DNA from: Ruminococcaceae bacterium AB4001
GTDB taxonomy: Bacteria > Bacillota > Clostridia > Saccharofermentanales > Saccharofermentanaceae
Direction of reading: 5' to 3'
DNA length: 64,000 nucleotides
Assembly (NCBI GenBank): GCA_000621765.1
Contig: JHXJ01000012.1
Location: forward strand, 49,635 to 113,634
This document shows, piece after piece, positions 24,706-32,645 of this stretch. The first letter of the stretch is position 1. The number at the start of each line of letters is the position of its first letter. The notes below the pieces were generated by a model. It saw only the letters and a program-made list of their open reading frames with translations, ran no database searches and had not been told where the DNA came from. The translations under genes were made by a program, and so were the position numbers.

Positions 24706-26487
24706 TCAGGCAAACCCGAACTTCTTTTCGGGTTTGCCCTGCTTCAGACCGGCAGGCATTTCGATGTCTTCAGCGATAAGAATAGAATGTATCTTCTTAT
24801 TAGGATCGCAATCCAATCCGTAGTTCCTTACTGCAAAGTTTAAGATGGCATTTTCCACGAGGTTGCGGCTGAAACGACCGTTGCCGGACTCAGGTAAACG
24901 TGCGGCTTCTCTGCATAAGGAGACGATCTTTGTCATTGCCTTCGGAGATATCTTAAAGCCCTTTTTCTTTGCTTCAAGCTTCGCGATCTCTGCCATGGTC
25001 TCAGCGGAGTAATCCTTAAATTCGACAGTGAAAGGGACACGTGAACGCAGGCCGGGGTTGTGGTCGAAGAACTCTTCCATGGGTTCCGGGTAACCGCCGA
25101 AGATAACGATCGTCTCGTGCCTGTGATTCTCCATCTCCTGGACAATCGTGTTGATCGCTTCGTCTCCGAAGCTGTTCCTGTTGGTGTCGGACAGGGAGTA
25201 GGCCTCGTCGATGAAGAGGACCCTGCCGCGCGCCTTTTGGAATACTTTCTTGACCAGGGGAGCAGTCTGGCCTGTGTATTCGGCGACAAGATCCCCGCGG
25301 CCGACTTCAACGATGTCAGGGCTTTCGGTTATGCCAAGGTCAAAGAAGATCCCCGCGATGATCCTGGCTACAGTAGTCTTGGCTGTGCCGGGGTTGCCGA
25401 TGAACTTCATGTTCATGGCCATGGAGAGTTTGTCTTCTCCGTTATCGCTCATAGCCTTCTTCATTTTTACAAAGGCTGCGATGCGTTTGACCTGAGCCTT
25501 GATGTCTTCCAGACCGACGAGCTCATCCAGTTCCCGGAGATAGTCCTTCTTTACGGGTTCCGGAGCTGCGGATAATTGACAGCTGTCCATGATCCTGAAG
25601 ACCTCTGCTGCTCCATTTTTACCAAGGAGGCGGATCTTGCTGATCTCAGTTCTCGACAGTTTCTGCAGGTCCTTCACCTGGTTGATGCATGCTTTCTTAA
25701 GGCAGTTGTATGTCCTGATGGAGAGACCGAGTTCTTCGATTGATGAGTCGGGAGTGATAACCGGAGTGCTTTCGGAAGACTGGTCAGGTTCATCCTCGAA
25801 CAGCTCATCTTCAAGAAGCTCATCGATAAATGTATCCGGTTCTTCCAGCTCATCGACTGCACATGTTGCCAGTTGATACATCTGATACATGACATATTGT
25901 GCTATATAGCCGGTGTCCAGAAAACCGGTCTTACTCTGCGCTTTGCCTGCCGGCTGCAGGTCTGTATTCACGAATACCAGTGATAAGATCGTGCGCTGCT
26001 TCAGGGTGATGTCTCCCCGTGTGCTTACCAGAATCCTGCTGGAGCATTCATCGTGTCCGATGACGATGCGGAGTATGAGACCCGACTGTGCGATCTCTGC
26101 CATGAGATCATCCATGTAATAGCCTTTCACGGGATGTTCATCCTGTCCGGCAAAAACTTTTGAAGGTACGATCTCGTATACCTTGCGCCCTTTTCCAAAT
26201 TCTTCCGTTATGGAGCCTTCTACAGGATCTACTACGGAAATCTTTTCGAAAATCCAGTTGAGATCGCTTCCATTCAACAGTTCTTCGCTGTTTGTCAGCA
26301 TATAGCAGTTAATATGCTTCACGTCGTTGGGTTCCAGCTGAATGGCGATGTTCTTATCTTTTGGAAGAAGAGTGCCGTACTGGAAAAGCTTGGTTGCTGC
26401 CGGCCTGAAGTCGCCGGGATCCGGATAGCGCATGTTCTTAACCATGAAATCTAACTTCTTGCTGAATGTTCTTGTGTTGTTGGACAT
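24706..26487 (-). CDS. RpoA-CTD-like domain fused to a CbbX/SpoVK-type AAA+ ATPase
   Basis: About 593 residues, start ATG 26487 with GAGGTGA five bases upstream. Residues 1-215 form an unassigned domain. An acidic linker follows. Residues about 245-300 (ELGLSIRTYNCLKKACIN ... LLGKNGAAEV) resemble the C-terminal domain of RNA polymerase alpha, the part that contacts UP elements and activators. The rest is a CbbX/SpoVK-type AAA+ domain with Walker A GNPGTAKTT, Walker B VLFIDEAYSL and an arginine-finger region LRSRVPF. The AAA+ part closely resembles that of the gene at 43634, including the unusual GTAKTT. The helix-hairpin fold of the middle domain suggests nucleic-acid or protein contact. Function unknown; remodelling of a transcription or surface complex is only a guess. 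Confidence 0.75.
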   Translation of the reverse strand: MSNNTRTFSKKLDFMVKNMRYPDPGDFRPAATKLFQYGTLLPKDKNIAIQLEPNDVKHINCYMLTNSEELLNGSDLNWIFEKISVVDPVEGSITEEFGKGRKVYEIVPSKVFAGQDEHPVKGYYMDDLMAEIAQSGLILRIVIGHDECSSRILVSTRGDITLKQRTILSLVFVNTDLQPAGKAQSKTGFLDTGYIAQYVMYQMYQLATCAVDELEEPDTFIDELLEDELFEDEPDQSSESTPVITPDSSIEELGLSIRTYNCLKKACINQVKDLQKLSRTEISKIRLLGKNGAAEVFRIMDSCQLSAAPEPVKKDYLRELDELVGLEDIKAQVKRIAAFVKMKKAMSDNGEDKLSMAMNMKFIGNPGTAKTTVARIIAGIFFDLGITESPDIVEVGRGDLVAEYTGQTAPLVKKVFQKARGRVLFIDEAYSLSDTNRNSFGDEAINTIVQEMENHRHETIVIFGGYPEPMEEFFDHNPGLRSRVPFTVEFKDYSAETMAEIAKLEAKKKGFKISPKAMTKIVSLCREAARLPESGNGRFSRNLVENAILNFAVRNYGLDCDPNKKIHSILIAEDIEMPAGLKQGKPEKKFGFA

Positions 26488-26534
26488 TTCTGTCACCTCG
26501 CTTTCAATATATAAAAATGGTTCTTAAGATCCTG

Positions 26535-26690
26535 TCAGACTGAGGGCTTTTCCTTGGTCCGCTCCGTGTCACCCGTATCGGCATAATGTTCAGACTCCCT
26601 GCCTTACCGGGTGGCACATCGTGGCTTGACTTCGCCGGATGACTGCCTCGAAAAAATATGGGTGGCTCAAAGAACGAGGTGAAAAAGCAG
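26535..26690. other. Structured intergenic segment, unassigned
   Basis: Part of the 410-base gene-free stretch between the AAA+ gene and the ABC permease. On the plus strand GTGTCACCCG (26567-26576) pairs with CGGGTGGCAC (26608-26617) through one U-G wobble, GGCA pairs with TGCC inside, and CCTCG pairs with CGAGG across 26646-26679. I could not match it to a known riboswitch or ncRNA. It is either an RNA gene on the plus strand or the 5' leader of the AAA+ gene on the minus strand. Confidence 0.35.
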
Positions 26691-26698
26691 CAAGAAAA

Positions 26699-26768
26699 AA
26701 CCGTTGCTTTGACACCGACCTGAAGGCAGAGTTATCCCTGCTATCAGATTTCTGTCAAAACAACGGTT
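26699..26768 (-). terminator. Large attenuator/terminator hairpin upstream of the alpha-CTD AAA+ gene
   Basis: AACCGTTG-C-TTTGACA (26699-26714) faces TGTCAAA-A-CAACGGTT (26753-26768). The C/A mismatch is a G-U pair in minus-strand RNA, which gives a continuous 16-bp stem followed by TTTTTT. The loop holds a further GCAG/CTGC stem. It could end read-through from the ABC operon or attenuate the AAA+ gene. Confidence 0.5.
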
Positions 26769-26797
26769 AATTAATTCGTTATTCGAAAACTCAATTA

Positions 26798-26836
26798 TGT
26801 AAAAACGCAAGGTGATTATACCCTCGCGTTTTTACA
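26798..26836 (-). terminator. Terminator of the ABC exporter operon
   Basis: TGTAAAAACGC (26798-26808) pairs with GCGTTTTTACA (26826-26836) as a perfect 11-bp stem with GGT/ACC inside, 65 bases after the permease stop codon. Confidence 0.65.
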
Positions 26837-26900
26837 AATTCAATATCAGTTTTAGAAAAAACTTAAGATTCTTAAAATCTGTCCTCAAAACCGAAACCGG

Positions 26901-28535
26901 TTACTTCTTTCCGAGGAACAGCGGCAGAAGCAGTGAGAACAGGATGCCGGTCACGAAGTTGAACACAACTCCGATGGCAAGTGCGATCACAATCTGGTTA
27001 AGGGCAGTACCTGCTATTACGACTACAGCAGAAGGTGTAAGTCCGAAGTAGAGGAATAACATCTGCAGTATGGCCTTTATCTGTTCCGCTGACTGCACCG
27101 GGATCGAGAGCGAGATAAACGTGCCTACTGTCGTTGCGAAGAAGCTTACGGACAGTATGAACAGGAACCAGAGCAGAACGGTAAGTGGACTGGTTCCGAG
27201 GATTATCGCTGCGACCATCATGGGGAGGAGAAGGTCGATCGCAGTGACTGCAAGGCAGCCGAGGAGTGAATACATGATCTTGGAAAATCCCGTCTCAGGT
27301 ATAAGGATGAAGAACTCACGTGAAGTATCTTCCCTTATGGGGTCTCCTAATGTCCTGTAGAAAGCCATGACGCCGATCACTGCAGCCGGGATGAGGTACG
27401 GATCGGGTCCCAAGTTGTAGTATCTGTTTGCCAGGTATGCTGAGATACCGGCCGCGATCGTGTAGACGATCATGGTGGTCGAGAAGATCTTCAGCTTTGC
27501 GAACCTGAAACGGTTGAAGATGGCCTTATAGAAGAATACGTTAGCTCCTTTTCCATAATGGAAACCGTCTCTGTCGAGAGAACCCTTTCTTTCCTTTTCG
27601 CGTGTTACCGCTGCGCCCTGTGAAGCGCGCTGTGCATTCTCGAGCTGCTCGGCCCTGCGTTCTGCTGCGAACATTGCATCTTCATAGAAGTCAGCTTTGA
27701 CCTTCCAGATAACGATCATGATGATGAGGCAGGATATGATGAAGAGTCCCAAATAGATAAGTGACTTAACCGTATCGCCTGTGACTGCATAGTAGGAGAT
27801 TCCTCTGAGCCAGCCCCAGAAGGGTACCCAGTGCGACGCGGGGCTTGCAAAATAGTTGAAGACTCCATCGACGAAGCGGACGTCACTTAACGATATGTAA
27901 GCGGTAAATCCGATTACTATCGCTCCATAAAATCCTATAACGTATTTATTTATGCTGGCTGTGCCGTCCTTCAGCTTAGATGTCAGGGTATAGAAGACAA
28001 CCTGTACGAGCGTGCTGAAGATAAGTGACAGAGTATAGACGACGATTATCGACATGGCACCCCATATGCTCAGTCCGGCATTTAAGACCAGATTTGGCAC
28101 CTGGAAGAGCGCGAAGATCGATACGAAAAGTGACGACCCGAGAGAACACGTTAACCGGAACATCATTACCGATTGTGGTTTCAGCGGCGAAGAGAAAAGC
28201 ATCGTCACATCACCCGGCATGAATATCTTTCCGGAATTCTTGGAATTGATGATGTTAACTGCCAGGAGAAAGAGGAAGGTAATGGAGATTGCAACATCAA
28301 CCAGCTCTTCTTTCTGGATATCGTATTCGTCCATGAATAACGTTATCCTGCTTTCTTCTTCATCCGGCAGATTGTCTTTTTCGCTACTTACAAATTTGTC
28401 GATGGCCATACCGATGCCGCCGCCGACAAGGCCGCCTGCGAGCATAAGTACCAGGAATACGGCTACCCATGTCTTAAACAGCTTCTTTAATGTGTTAAGG
28501 AGCGAGTGGATGGCATAGTAAAAAAAGAGTTTCAT
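26901..28535 (-). CDS. ABC-type exporter membrane protein
   Basis: This 544-residue protein has about 12 hydrophobic helices and a basic cytoplasmic loop rich in Arg/Glu (near residues 285-320). The layout fits the putative ABC exporter family (ABC-2-like), with a matching ATPase encoded just upstream. The ATG overlaps the ATPase stop codon by one base (TAATG), so the two are translationally coupled. The AAGGAG ribosome site lies inside the ATPase gene. The substrate is unknown; such two-gene exporters often move peptides or lipids. A strong terminator follows at 26798-26836. Confidence 0.8.
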   Translation of the reverse strand: MKLFFYYAIHSLLNTLKKLFKTWVAVFLVLMLAGGLVGGGIGMAIDKFVSSEKDNLPDEEESRITLFMDEYDIQKEELVDVAISITFLFLLAVNIINSKNSGKIFMPGDVTMLFSSPLKPQSVMMFRLTCSLGSSLFVSIFALFQVPNLVLNAGLSIWGAMSIIVVYTLSLIFSTLVQVVFYTLTSKLKDGTASINKYVIGFYGAIVIGFTAYISLSDVRFVDGVFNYFASPASHWVPFWGWLRGISYYAVTGDTVKSLIYLGLFIISCLIIMIVIWKVKADFYEDAMFAAERRAEQLENAQRASQGAAVTREKERKGSLDRDGFHYGKGANVFFYKAIFNRFRFAKLKIFSTTMIVYTIAAGISAYLANRYYNLGPDPYLIPAAVIGVMAFYRTLGDPIREDTSREFFILIPETGFSKIMYSLLGCLAVTAIDLLLPMMVAAIILGTSPLTVLLWFLFILSVSFFATTVGTFISLSIPVQSAEQIKAILQMLFLYFGLTPSAVVVIAGTALNQIVIALAIGVVFNFVTGILFSLLLPLFLGKK

Positions 28536-29281
28536 TATGCTTCTCCTTGATCGTCCTTGCCGCTGCCGGTTACGTCATCTTTCTCGATGCCTTCGGTAAC
28601 TTCGAAGAAAAGATCTTCAAGTGTCTTGCCGCTTCCTTCGATCTCGCTTCGTGTGACATTAGCCTTGATCTGGCCATTCTGCATGATGATGGTCCTGTCC
28701 CAGAGCATATCGACACTGTCTATGATGTGCGTACTGATGAACAGGGTCTTGCCGGCCTTGCGCATCTCTTCGATGTAGATCTTGAGTTCCTTGATCGCAT
28801 GAGGGTCCAGACCGAGCATCGGCTCGTCGAGCAGAATGATGTCGGGATCCGGAAGCAGTCCCAGACAGAGATTGAGCTTCTGCTGCATACCCTTAGAGAG
28901 TTCGTCGCCGAACTTTTTGCGCTTGTCGTCTAATTCGAATCTCTTTAAAAGATCGTCGATACGGTCTTTATAATCGGTAAGTTTATAGGCTCTGGCGATG
29001 AATTCCATATGCTCAACTACCGTAAGAGTAGGGTAGAGCGACGGCAATTCGGGGATGTAACCCAGCACTTTGCGCGCTCCGACGGATTTGTTGTTCATGC
29101 CGTTTACCGTGATCTGGCCTTCATACTTAAGGAAACCGATGATCGACTTGATGATCGTACTCTTTCCGGCTCCGTTGGGTCCGAGAAGGACCGTAAGAGA
29201 TCCGGGCTCAAGTGTAAAGGAAACGTCGTTGCATGCAAGGTTTTTGCCGTAACGCTTTGTTACGTTTTTGACTTCCAACAT
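28535..29281 (-). CDS. ABC transporter ATP-binding protein
   Basis: A 248-residue ATPase, start ATG 29281 behind GGGGAGG; the eight residues upstream are not supported. Walker A GPNGAGKST (about 32-40), signature LSKGMQQ, Walker B IILLDEPMLGLD and the H-loop STHIIDS are all intact. It belongs to the CcmA/YxlF-type exporter ATPases and should energise the permease overlapping its 3' end. No regulator lies beside it. Confidence 0.9.
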   Translation of the reverse strand: MLEVKNVTKRYGKNLACNDVSFTLEPGSLTVLLGPNGAGKSTIIKSIIGFLKYEGQITVNGMNNKSVGARKVLGYIPELPSLYPTLTVVEHMEFIARAYKLTDYKDRIDDLLKRFELDDKRKKFGDELSKGMQQKLNLCLGLLPDPDIILLDEPMLGLDPHAIKELKIYIEEMRKAGKTLFISTHIIDSVDMLWDRTIIMQNGQIKANVTRSEIEGSGKTLEDLFFEVTEGIEKDDVTGSGKDDQGEA

Positions 29282-29376
29282 ATATCTAACCTCCCCATTA
29301 TCCAAAAACTATATAAGTTTGCCATTTGGAGACCGTTTTTGCAAGAAAAACCGATCTTCGGCCTATTAAAAGGGAA

Positions 29377-29404
29377 GGGGCTGCCCCTGTCCGGGAGCAG
29401 CCCC
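29377..29404 (-). terminator. GGGGCTGCC-type terminator of the ClpX-like gene
   Basis: GGGGCTGCCCC (29377-29387) pairs with GGG-A-GCAGCCCC (29393-29404) with one bulged A. On the minus strand TTCCCTTTT follows, after the stop of the gene at 29452. Confidence 0.55.
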
Positions 29405-29451
29405 AAAGTGCAACTTTTGGAGGATGAAAACATCATGCAACTTTTGTGTTT

Positions 29452-30981
29452 TTAACCTACCAGGTCTTTAGGTGATCTCTCGATCGTGTACTGGCCTTCG
29501 CCGGTGACGACGATCCCGACAGCATCGATCTCAAACTCAAGGATCTCAGCCATTGCGGAATTGACGGGTTCCCTGATGAGGGAGTAGATGAGTCTGTTAC
29601 CGAATTCCGTATTTGAGTTCTTGTGCAGGAACTCTCTCATCTCATCGCTTACCGTGACAATGAAGCCGACCTCTGCGGAAATCTCCCTGAGCCTCAAGTT
29701 AATAAGCTGGTCGAGGGCTTCGCAGGAGAGACCGTAGTAGTTGATGATTGAAGTGAAACGGCCGATAAGCTCGTAAGTTCCGCCGATCTCGATCATCTCT
29801 CTGCGGCTGATGTCCGAGTAGTGCTCAACGGGCTTTCCGGATCTGTCTACTTCGAAGCCGATCTTCTTCTCTGCGGCTCTGTTGCCTCTGATGACATTGA
29901 AAGAGCCCATTCCGATGAATAAGGTCTTTGAAGTGTCTACACCGTTGATCGTATAGCCTTCGATCGTCTCAAGGAGCTGTGCCTGGATGCGGGCATCCAC
30001 GTCATCGCCGCCGGAGGTGTATTCAGGGACAAGTCTCTTGTCGAACTCGTCCAGGAAGACGATGCCGATACCGTTAGATCCAGCCTTCTTCAGGTCAGCG
30101 ACGATGGCACTCGTGTCTGAACCGCGGAAACCTTCGGAGGTGATCTGGTTCGTGTCGATGAGGCTTACAACGAGCATCGGGATCTGGATCTTGAAATACG
30201 CCTTAAGTGATCTGTAAGTCTCAGTCTTTCCGCAACCGGAAGGAGCGCAGATGATCGCGTTGTTCCTGTTTGCGAAGTTGTCGGCAGCAACGTTCTGAAG
30301 GTACTGATATACATTGAGCAATACCAGACGGAGGTTATCCTGACCGATGACTCTCTGGCTGATAGCACGCTTGAATTCCGCGAAAGGTGTCTTCTCAAGC
30401 CAGCTCTTGATCTGGTCGGTAACCGTGGTCAGCACAGTGGTCTTATCCGGTTCAAACATGAAGTAGGGCTTGGGAACATTTACCTTGCCGGGCTTTACAG
30501 GAGTCTTGCTGTCTTCCGTGGGAACGCTTGCGAGCTCATCGGTGTAGCTGACGCGGTAGTCGAATGTGATCACGAGCTGCCTCTCCTTGGAAGATTCGAT
30601 GAACATGTAGCTGTCCTTCTTCCCGGTTTCATTGGCAAACTTCTTGTAAGTCTCAAAGCCCGTGGAAGAATCTGAAAGCTCCTTAAGAACCTTCATGATC
30701 TCATCGTAGTGAGCGCTGCATGTGCTCCTGTCACCAACGAACATATAGTGGTAACGCCTGTCTGACTTGGGGAACTGGATCTTCCCGATATCCTGGAGCA
30801 GACTGTTGGGAGAGAAATCGCTGATGACAATCCTGCAATGTATAACCAGGCTTGTCTCTTCAGCTGTGTAGACCAGCAATCCTCCCTGTGCAAGTTTGCC
30901 CAAGAGATTGTATTTCTTGATCTTCAAGCCGTTCTCGTAGTTCCTGTACTTCAAAGTTTTGAGTGATTTGAATTCAGTCAT
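29452..30981 (-). CDS. ClpX/ClpA-like AAA+ ATPase with unique N-terminal domain
   Basis: About 509 residues from ATG 30981, behind GGGAGGAC. Residues 1-225 form a domain I do not recognise, with no zinc-binding ClpX-type cysteines. The AAA+ domain begins with VIGQDNLRLVLLNVYQYL, as in ClpX/HslU-type proteins. Walker A is APSGCGKTETY, Walker B is GIVFLDEFDKR, and a sensor-1-like GMGSFNVI and an Arg-finger region IGRFTS follow. A C-terminal small domain completes it. It is a likely unfoldase or remodeller, but no protease lies in the same operon. A frame-open extension to 31083 crosses a terminator-like hairpin, so I place the start at 30981 and treat the upstream segment as leader. Confidence 0.7.
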   Translation of the reverse strand: MTEFKSLKTLKYRNYENGLKIKKYNLLGKLAQGGLLVYTAEETSLVIHCRIVISDFSPNSLLQDIGKIQFPKSDRRYHYMFVGDRSTCSAHYDEIMKVLKELSDSSTGFETYKKFANETGKKDSYMFIESSKERQLVITFDYRVSYTDELASVPTEDSKTPVKPGKVNVPKPYFMFEPDKTTVLTTVTDQIKSWLEKTPFAEFKRAISQRVIGQDNLRLVLLNVYQYLQNVAADNFANRNNAIICAPSGCGKTETYRSLKAYFKIQIPMLVVSLIDTNQITSEGFRGSDTSAIVADLKKAGSNGIGIVFLDEFDKRLVPEYTSGGDDVDARIQAQLLETIEGYTINGVDTSKTLFIGMGSFNVIRGNRAAEKKIGFEVDRSGKPVEHYSDISRREMIEIGGTYELIGRFTSIINYYGLSCEALDQLINLRLREISAEVGFIVTVSDEMREFLHKNSNTEFGNRLIYSLIREPVNSAMAEILEFEIDAVGIVVTGEGQYTIERSPKDLVG

Positions 30982-31033
30982 ATAAATGTCCTCCCGAGTT
31001 TTTGCAGGCTCTCGCGTGACTGGAGAAAAAAAT

Positions 31034-31074
31034 AAGAATCTTCTCTTTTGATCACCTCCATTTGAAAGATTCTT
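31034..31074 (-). promoter_or_regulatory. Attenuator-like hairpin in the ClpX-like gene leader
   Basis: AAGAATCTT (31034-31042) and AAGATTCTT (31066-31074) form a perfect 9-bp stem. In the minus direction ATTTTTTT follows. The loop contains a full consensus ribosome site, GGAGGTGATC (31059-31050), with no start codon at normal spacing. It looks like a terminator whose loop can bind 16S rRNA. Confidence 0.45.
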
Positions 31075-31222
31075 TAATTCCATCCGGCATGCTTTATGCC
31101 ACTTTCTTAAATTGTTAGGTTGGAGTTTAACATATAATTATTGCTTTTCAAGGGAAATTTAAGAAAAAGTTTAAGAAAAATCGCAGATTGTCCTCAAAAC
31201 AGATAAGAATATTAAGTTCTGG

Positions 31223-31252
31223 TTGACTTTCTGAAGAAAATTGCCATATAAT
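31223..31252 (+). promoter_or_regulatory. Promoter of the XRE regulator gene
   Basis: TTGACT (31223-31228), an 18-base spacer and TATAAT (31247-31252). Transcription would start near 31259, which rules out the ATG at 31258 as the start codon. Confidence 0.7.
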
Positions 31253-31293
31253 TTCATATGTATATCACTTGGAAAAGCAAGGGGATGCTTAAA

Positions 31294-31752
31294 ATGGAAC
31301 ACATGATAGATGATAAAGAACGAATAGAAGTCGGCCGCAGACTTAAAGAATATCGTAAAGAGAACCGGCTGACACAGCAAAAGATGGCTTCCATGATCGG
31401 CTATTCTTCTCCTTACTACAGCCTGATCGAGAATGGCAAAGCCGTAAATGTTAATCAACGTTCATTTGAGAAGATAGCTAATAAACTGAGAATAAATTCA
31501 TCCTGGCTGCTTGAGGGAAAAGGAGAGCCGGTGATCGATTACATATTCGGTATCGATGCTCTCGATGACACTATTTCAATTGAGACAAATAATCCTTCGG
31601 GATCACCGTCAGTATCAAACAGCAGGGAATTGCTTTATACGATACTTTTAAACCTTCCAAAACTGAAAACTGAAGAATTAGATCTGCTGATAGAATTTGC
31701 CAAGACTCAAAAAGAGATGAAGCAGCAATCGCAGAACCGGTTGACAGATTAA
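31294..31752 (+). CDS. XRE-family transcriptional regulator
   Basis: A 152-residue protein from ATG 31294, with AAGGGG upstream. ATG 31258 lies at the predicted transcription start and is unlikely. Residues about 10-70 form a Cro/CI helix-turn-helix (RLKEYRKENRLTQQKMASMI ... YSLIENGKAVN). The C-terminal half is short, polar and unassigned, too small for a peptidase. It is probably a DNA-binding repressor. The divergent neighbour is the ClpX-like gene, whose 300-base upstream region could contain its operator, but no clear inverted repeat was seen at the promoter. Confidence 0.82.
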   Translation: MEHMIDDKERIEVGRRLKEYRKENRLTQQKMASMIGYSSPYYSLIENGKAVNVNQRSFEKIANKLRINSSWLLEGKGEPVIDYIFGIDALDDTISIETNNPSGSPSVSNSRELLYTILLNLPKLKTEELDLLIEFAKTQKEMKQQSQNRLTD

Positions 31753-31787
31753 GGAAGGTTTTTTGTTGCCCGGAATTACAGGATCAA

Positions 31788-32369
31788 CTATTCCTCACAG
31801 GTTGTCTGTTTGTTGTTGATTATTTCTTCTAATGTAGCAGGTGCCCAGTCAAAGAATCCGCACCAGCAGTTGTAAAGGTGTCCCTTGTAATCAAGACCGA
31901 CGGCCAAACATTGTTCCCTCATCGTCTTAACGGCTTCGCAAACTGCTTTGAATTCAAGAGTAGTATGCACATGTCCGTAAAGCATAACGGTGTGCTCATA
32001 GACATCGTGGTTATAAGAGATCATAGGATAGTGGCTCATGTCGACCCTGTAATCTCCGTCCACGATCTCCATATAAGGAGTAGGCTTTTCCGCAAGTAAT
32101 GCGAGGATATCCTCAGGATATTTCTTAAGATCGTGATTGCCCGTGATCAGATGCTTTCTGCCGTTGAGGCTCGAAAGGATGCTGCGCCACTTGCCGGTCC
32201 CGCCCCAGCAGAAATCGCCCAATATATAGACATCATCTTCATCAGTTACTCTTTTGTTCCAAAGATCGATCATGCCCTTTTCCATGGATTCGATATCATC
32301 CCATGGTCTGGAATCGTATGCCAGAATGTTCTTATGACAGAAATGCATGTCAGCAATATAGTAGTTCAT
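31788..32369 (-). CDS. Calcineurin-like metallophosphoesterase
   Basis: A 193-residue protein with the metal-binding set of the superfamily: D-x-H near the start (ADMHFCH), GDFCWGG, GNHDLKK, MSHYP and GHVHTT. This is the short family of phosphoesterases whose natural substrate is often unknown. A GAGGATT ribosome site precedes the ATG. It converges with the XRE gene 36 bases away and is divergent from sbcD. It appears monocistronic. Confidence 0.88.
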   Translation of the reverse strand: MNYYIADMHFCHKNILAYDSRPWDDIESMEKGMIDLWNKRVTDEDDVYILGDFCWGGTGKWRSILSSLNGRKHLITGNHDLKKYPEDILALLAEKPTPYMEIVDGDYRVDMSHYPMISYNHDVYEHTVMLYGHVHTTLEFKAVCEAVKTMREQCLAVGLDYKGHLYNCWCGFFDWAPATLEEIINNKQTTCEE

Positions 32370-32645
32370 TTATTAATCCTCAAAAGTTAATTCTTATATT
32401 GAATATTACATCATATGGAAATTCAATTTGAATAAGATACAGTCAGATTTTTTCGCTAACAAGTGGATAGAAAGCGTTTTAATACGGTTTTTAGGACAAC
32501 CTTAAGCTAACTTGTACCGCATCGCTCCGCAATGCTCCTGCTGTCCTATTATTCTCCATTTGATGGGCTATAATTTCAATCAGATACGTTTTTAAAAAGC
32601 ATCCTGAAACAGGAAAAAGCATTCCGGAAGGGAGTGAATTCTGAT

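Noticed and set aside
26600..26625. A T-box-like phrase GGGTGGCAC on the plus strand
   Set aside because: The rest of the T-box signature (ACCGCG), a specifier stem and a downstream aminoacyl-tRNA synthetase or amino-acid gene on the same strand are absent.
30978..31061. A 27-residue ORF ending in ATGA overlap with the ClpX-like gene
   Set aside because: Its ATG lies before, not after, the only good ribosome site, and the frame crosses the attenuator hairpin.
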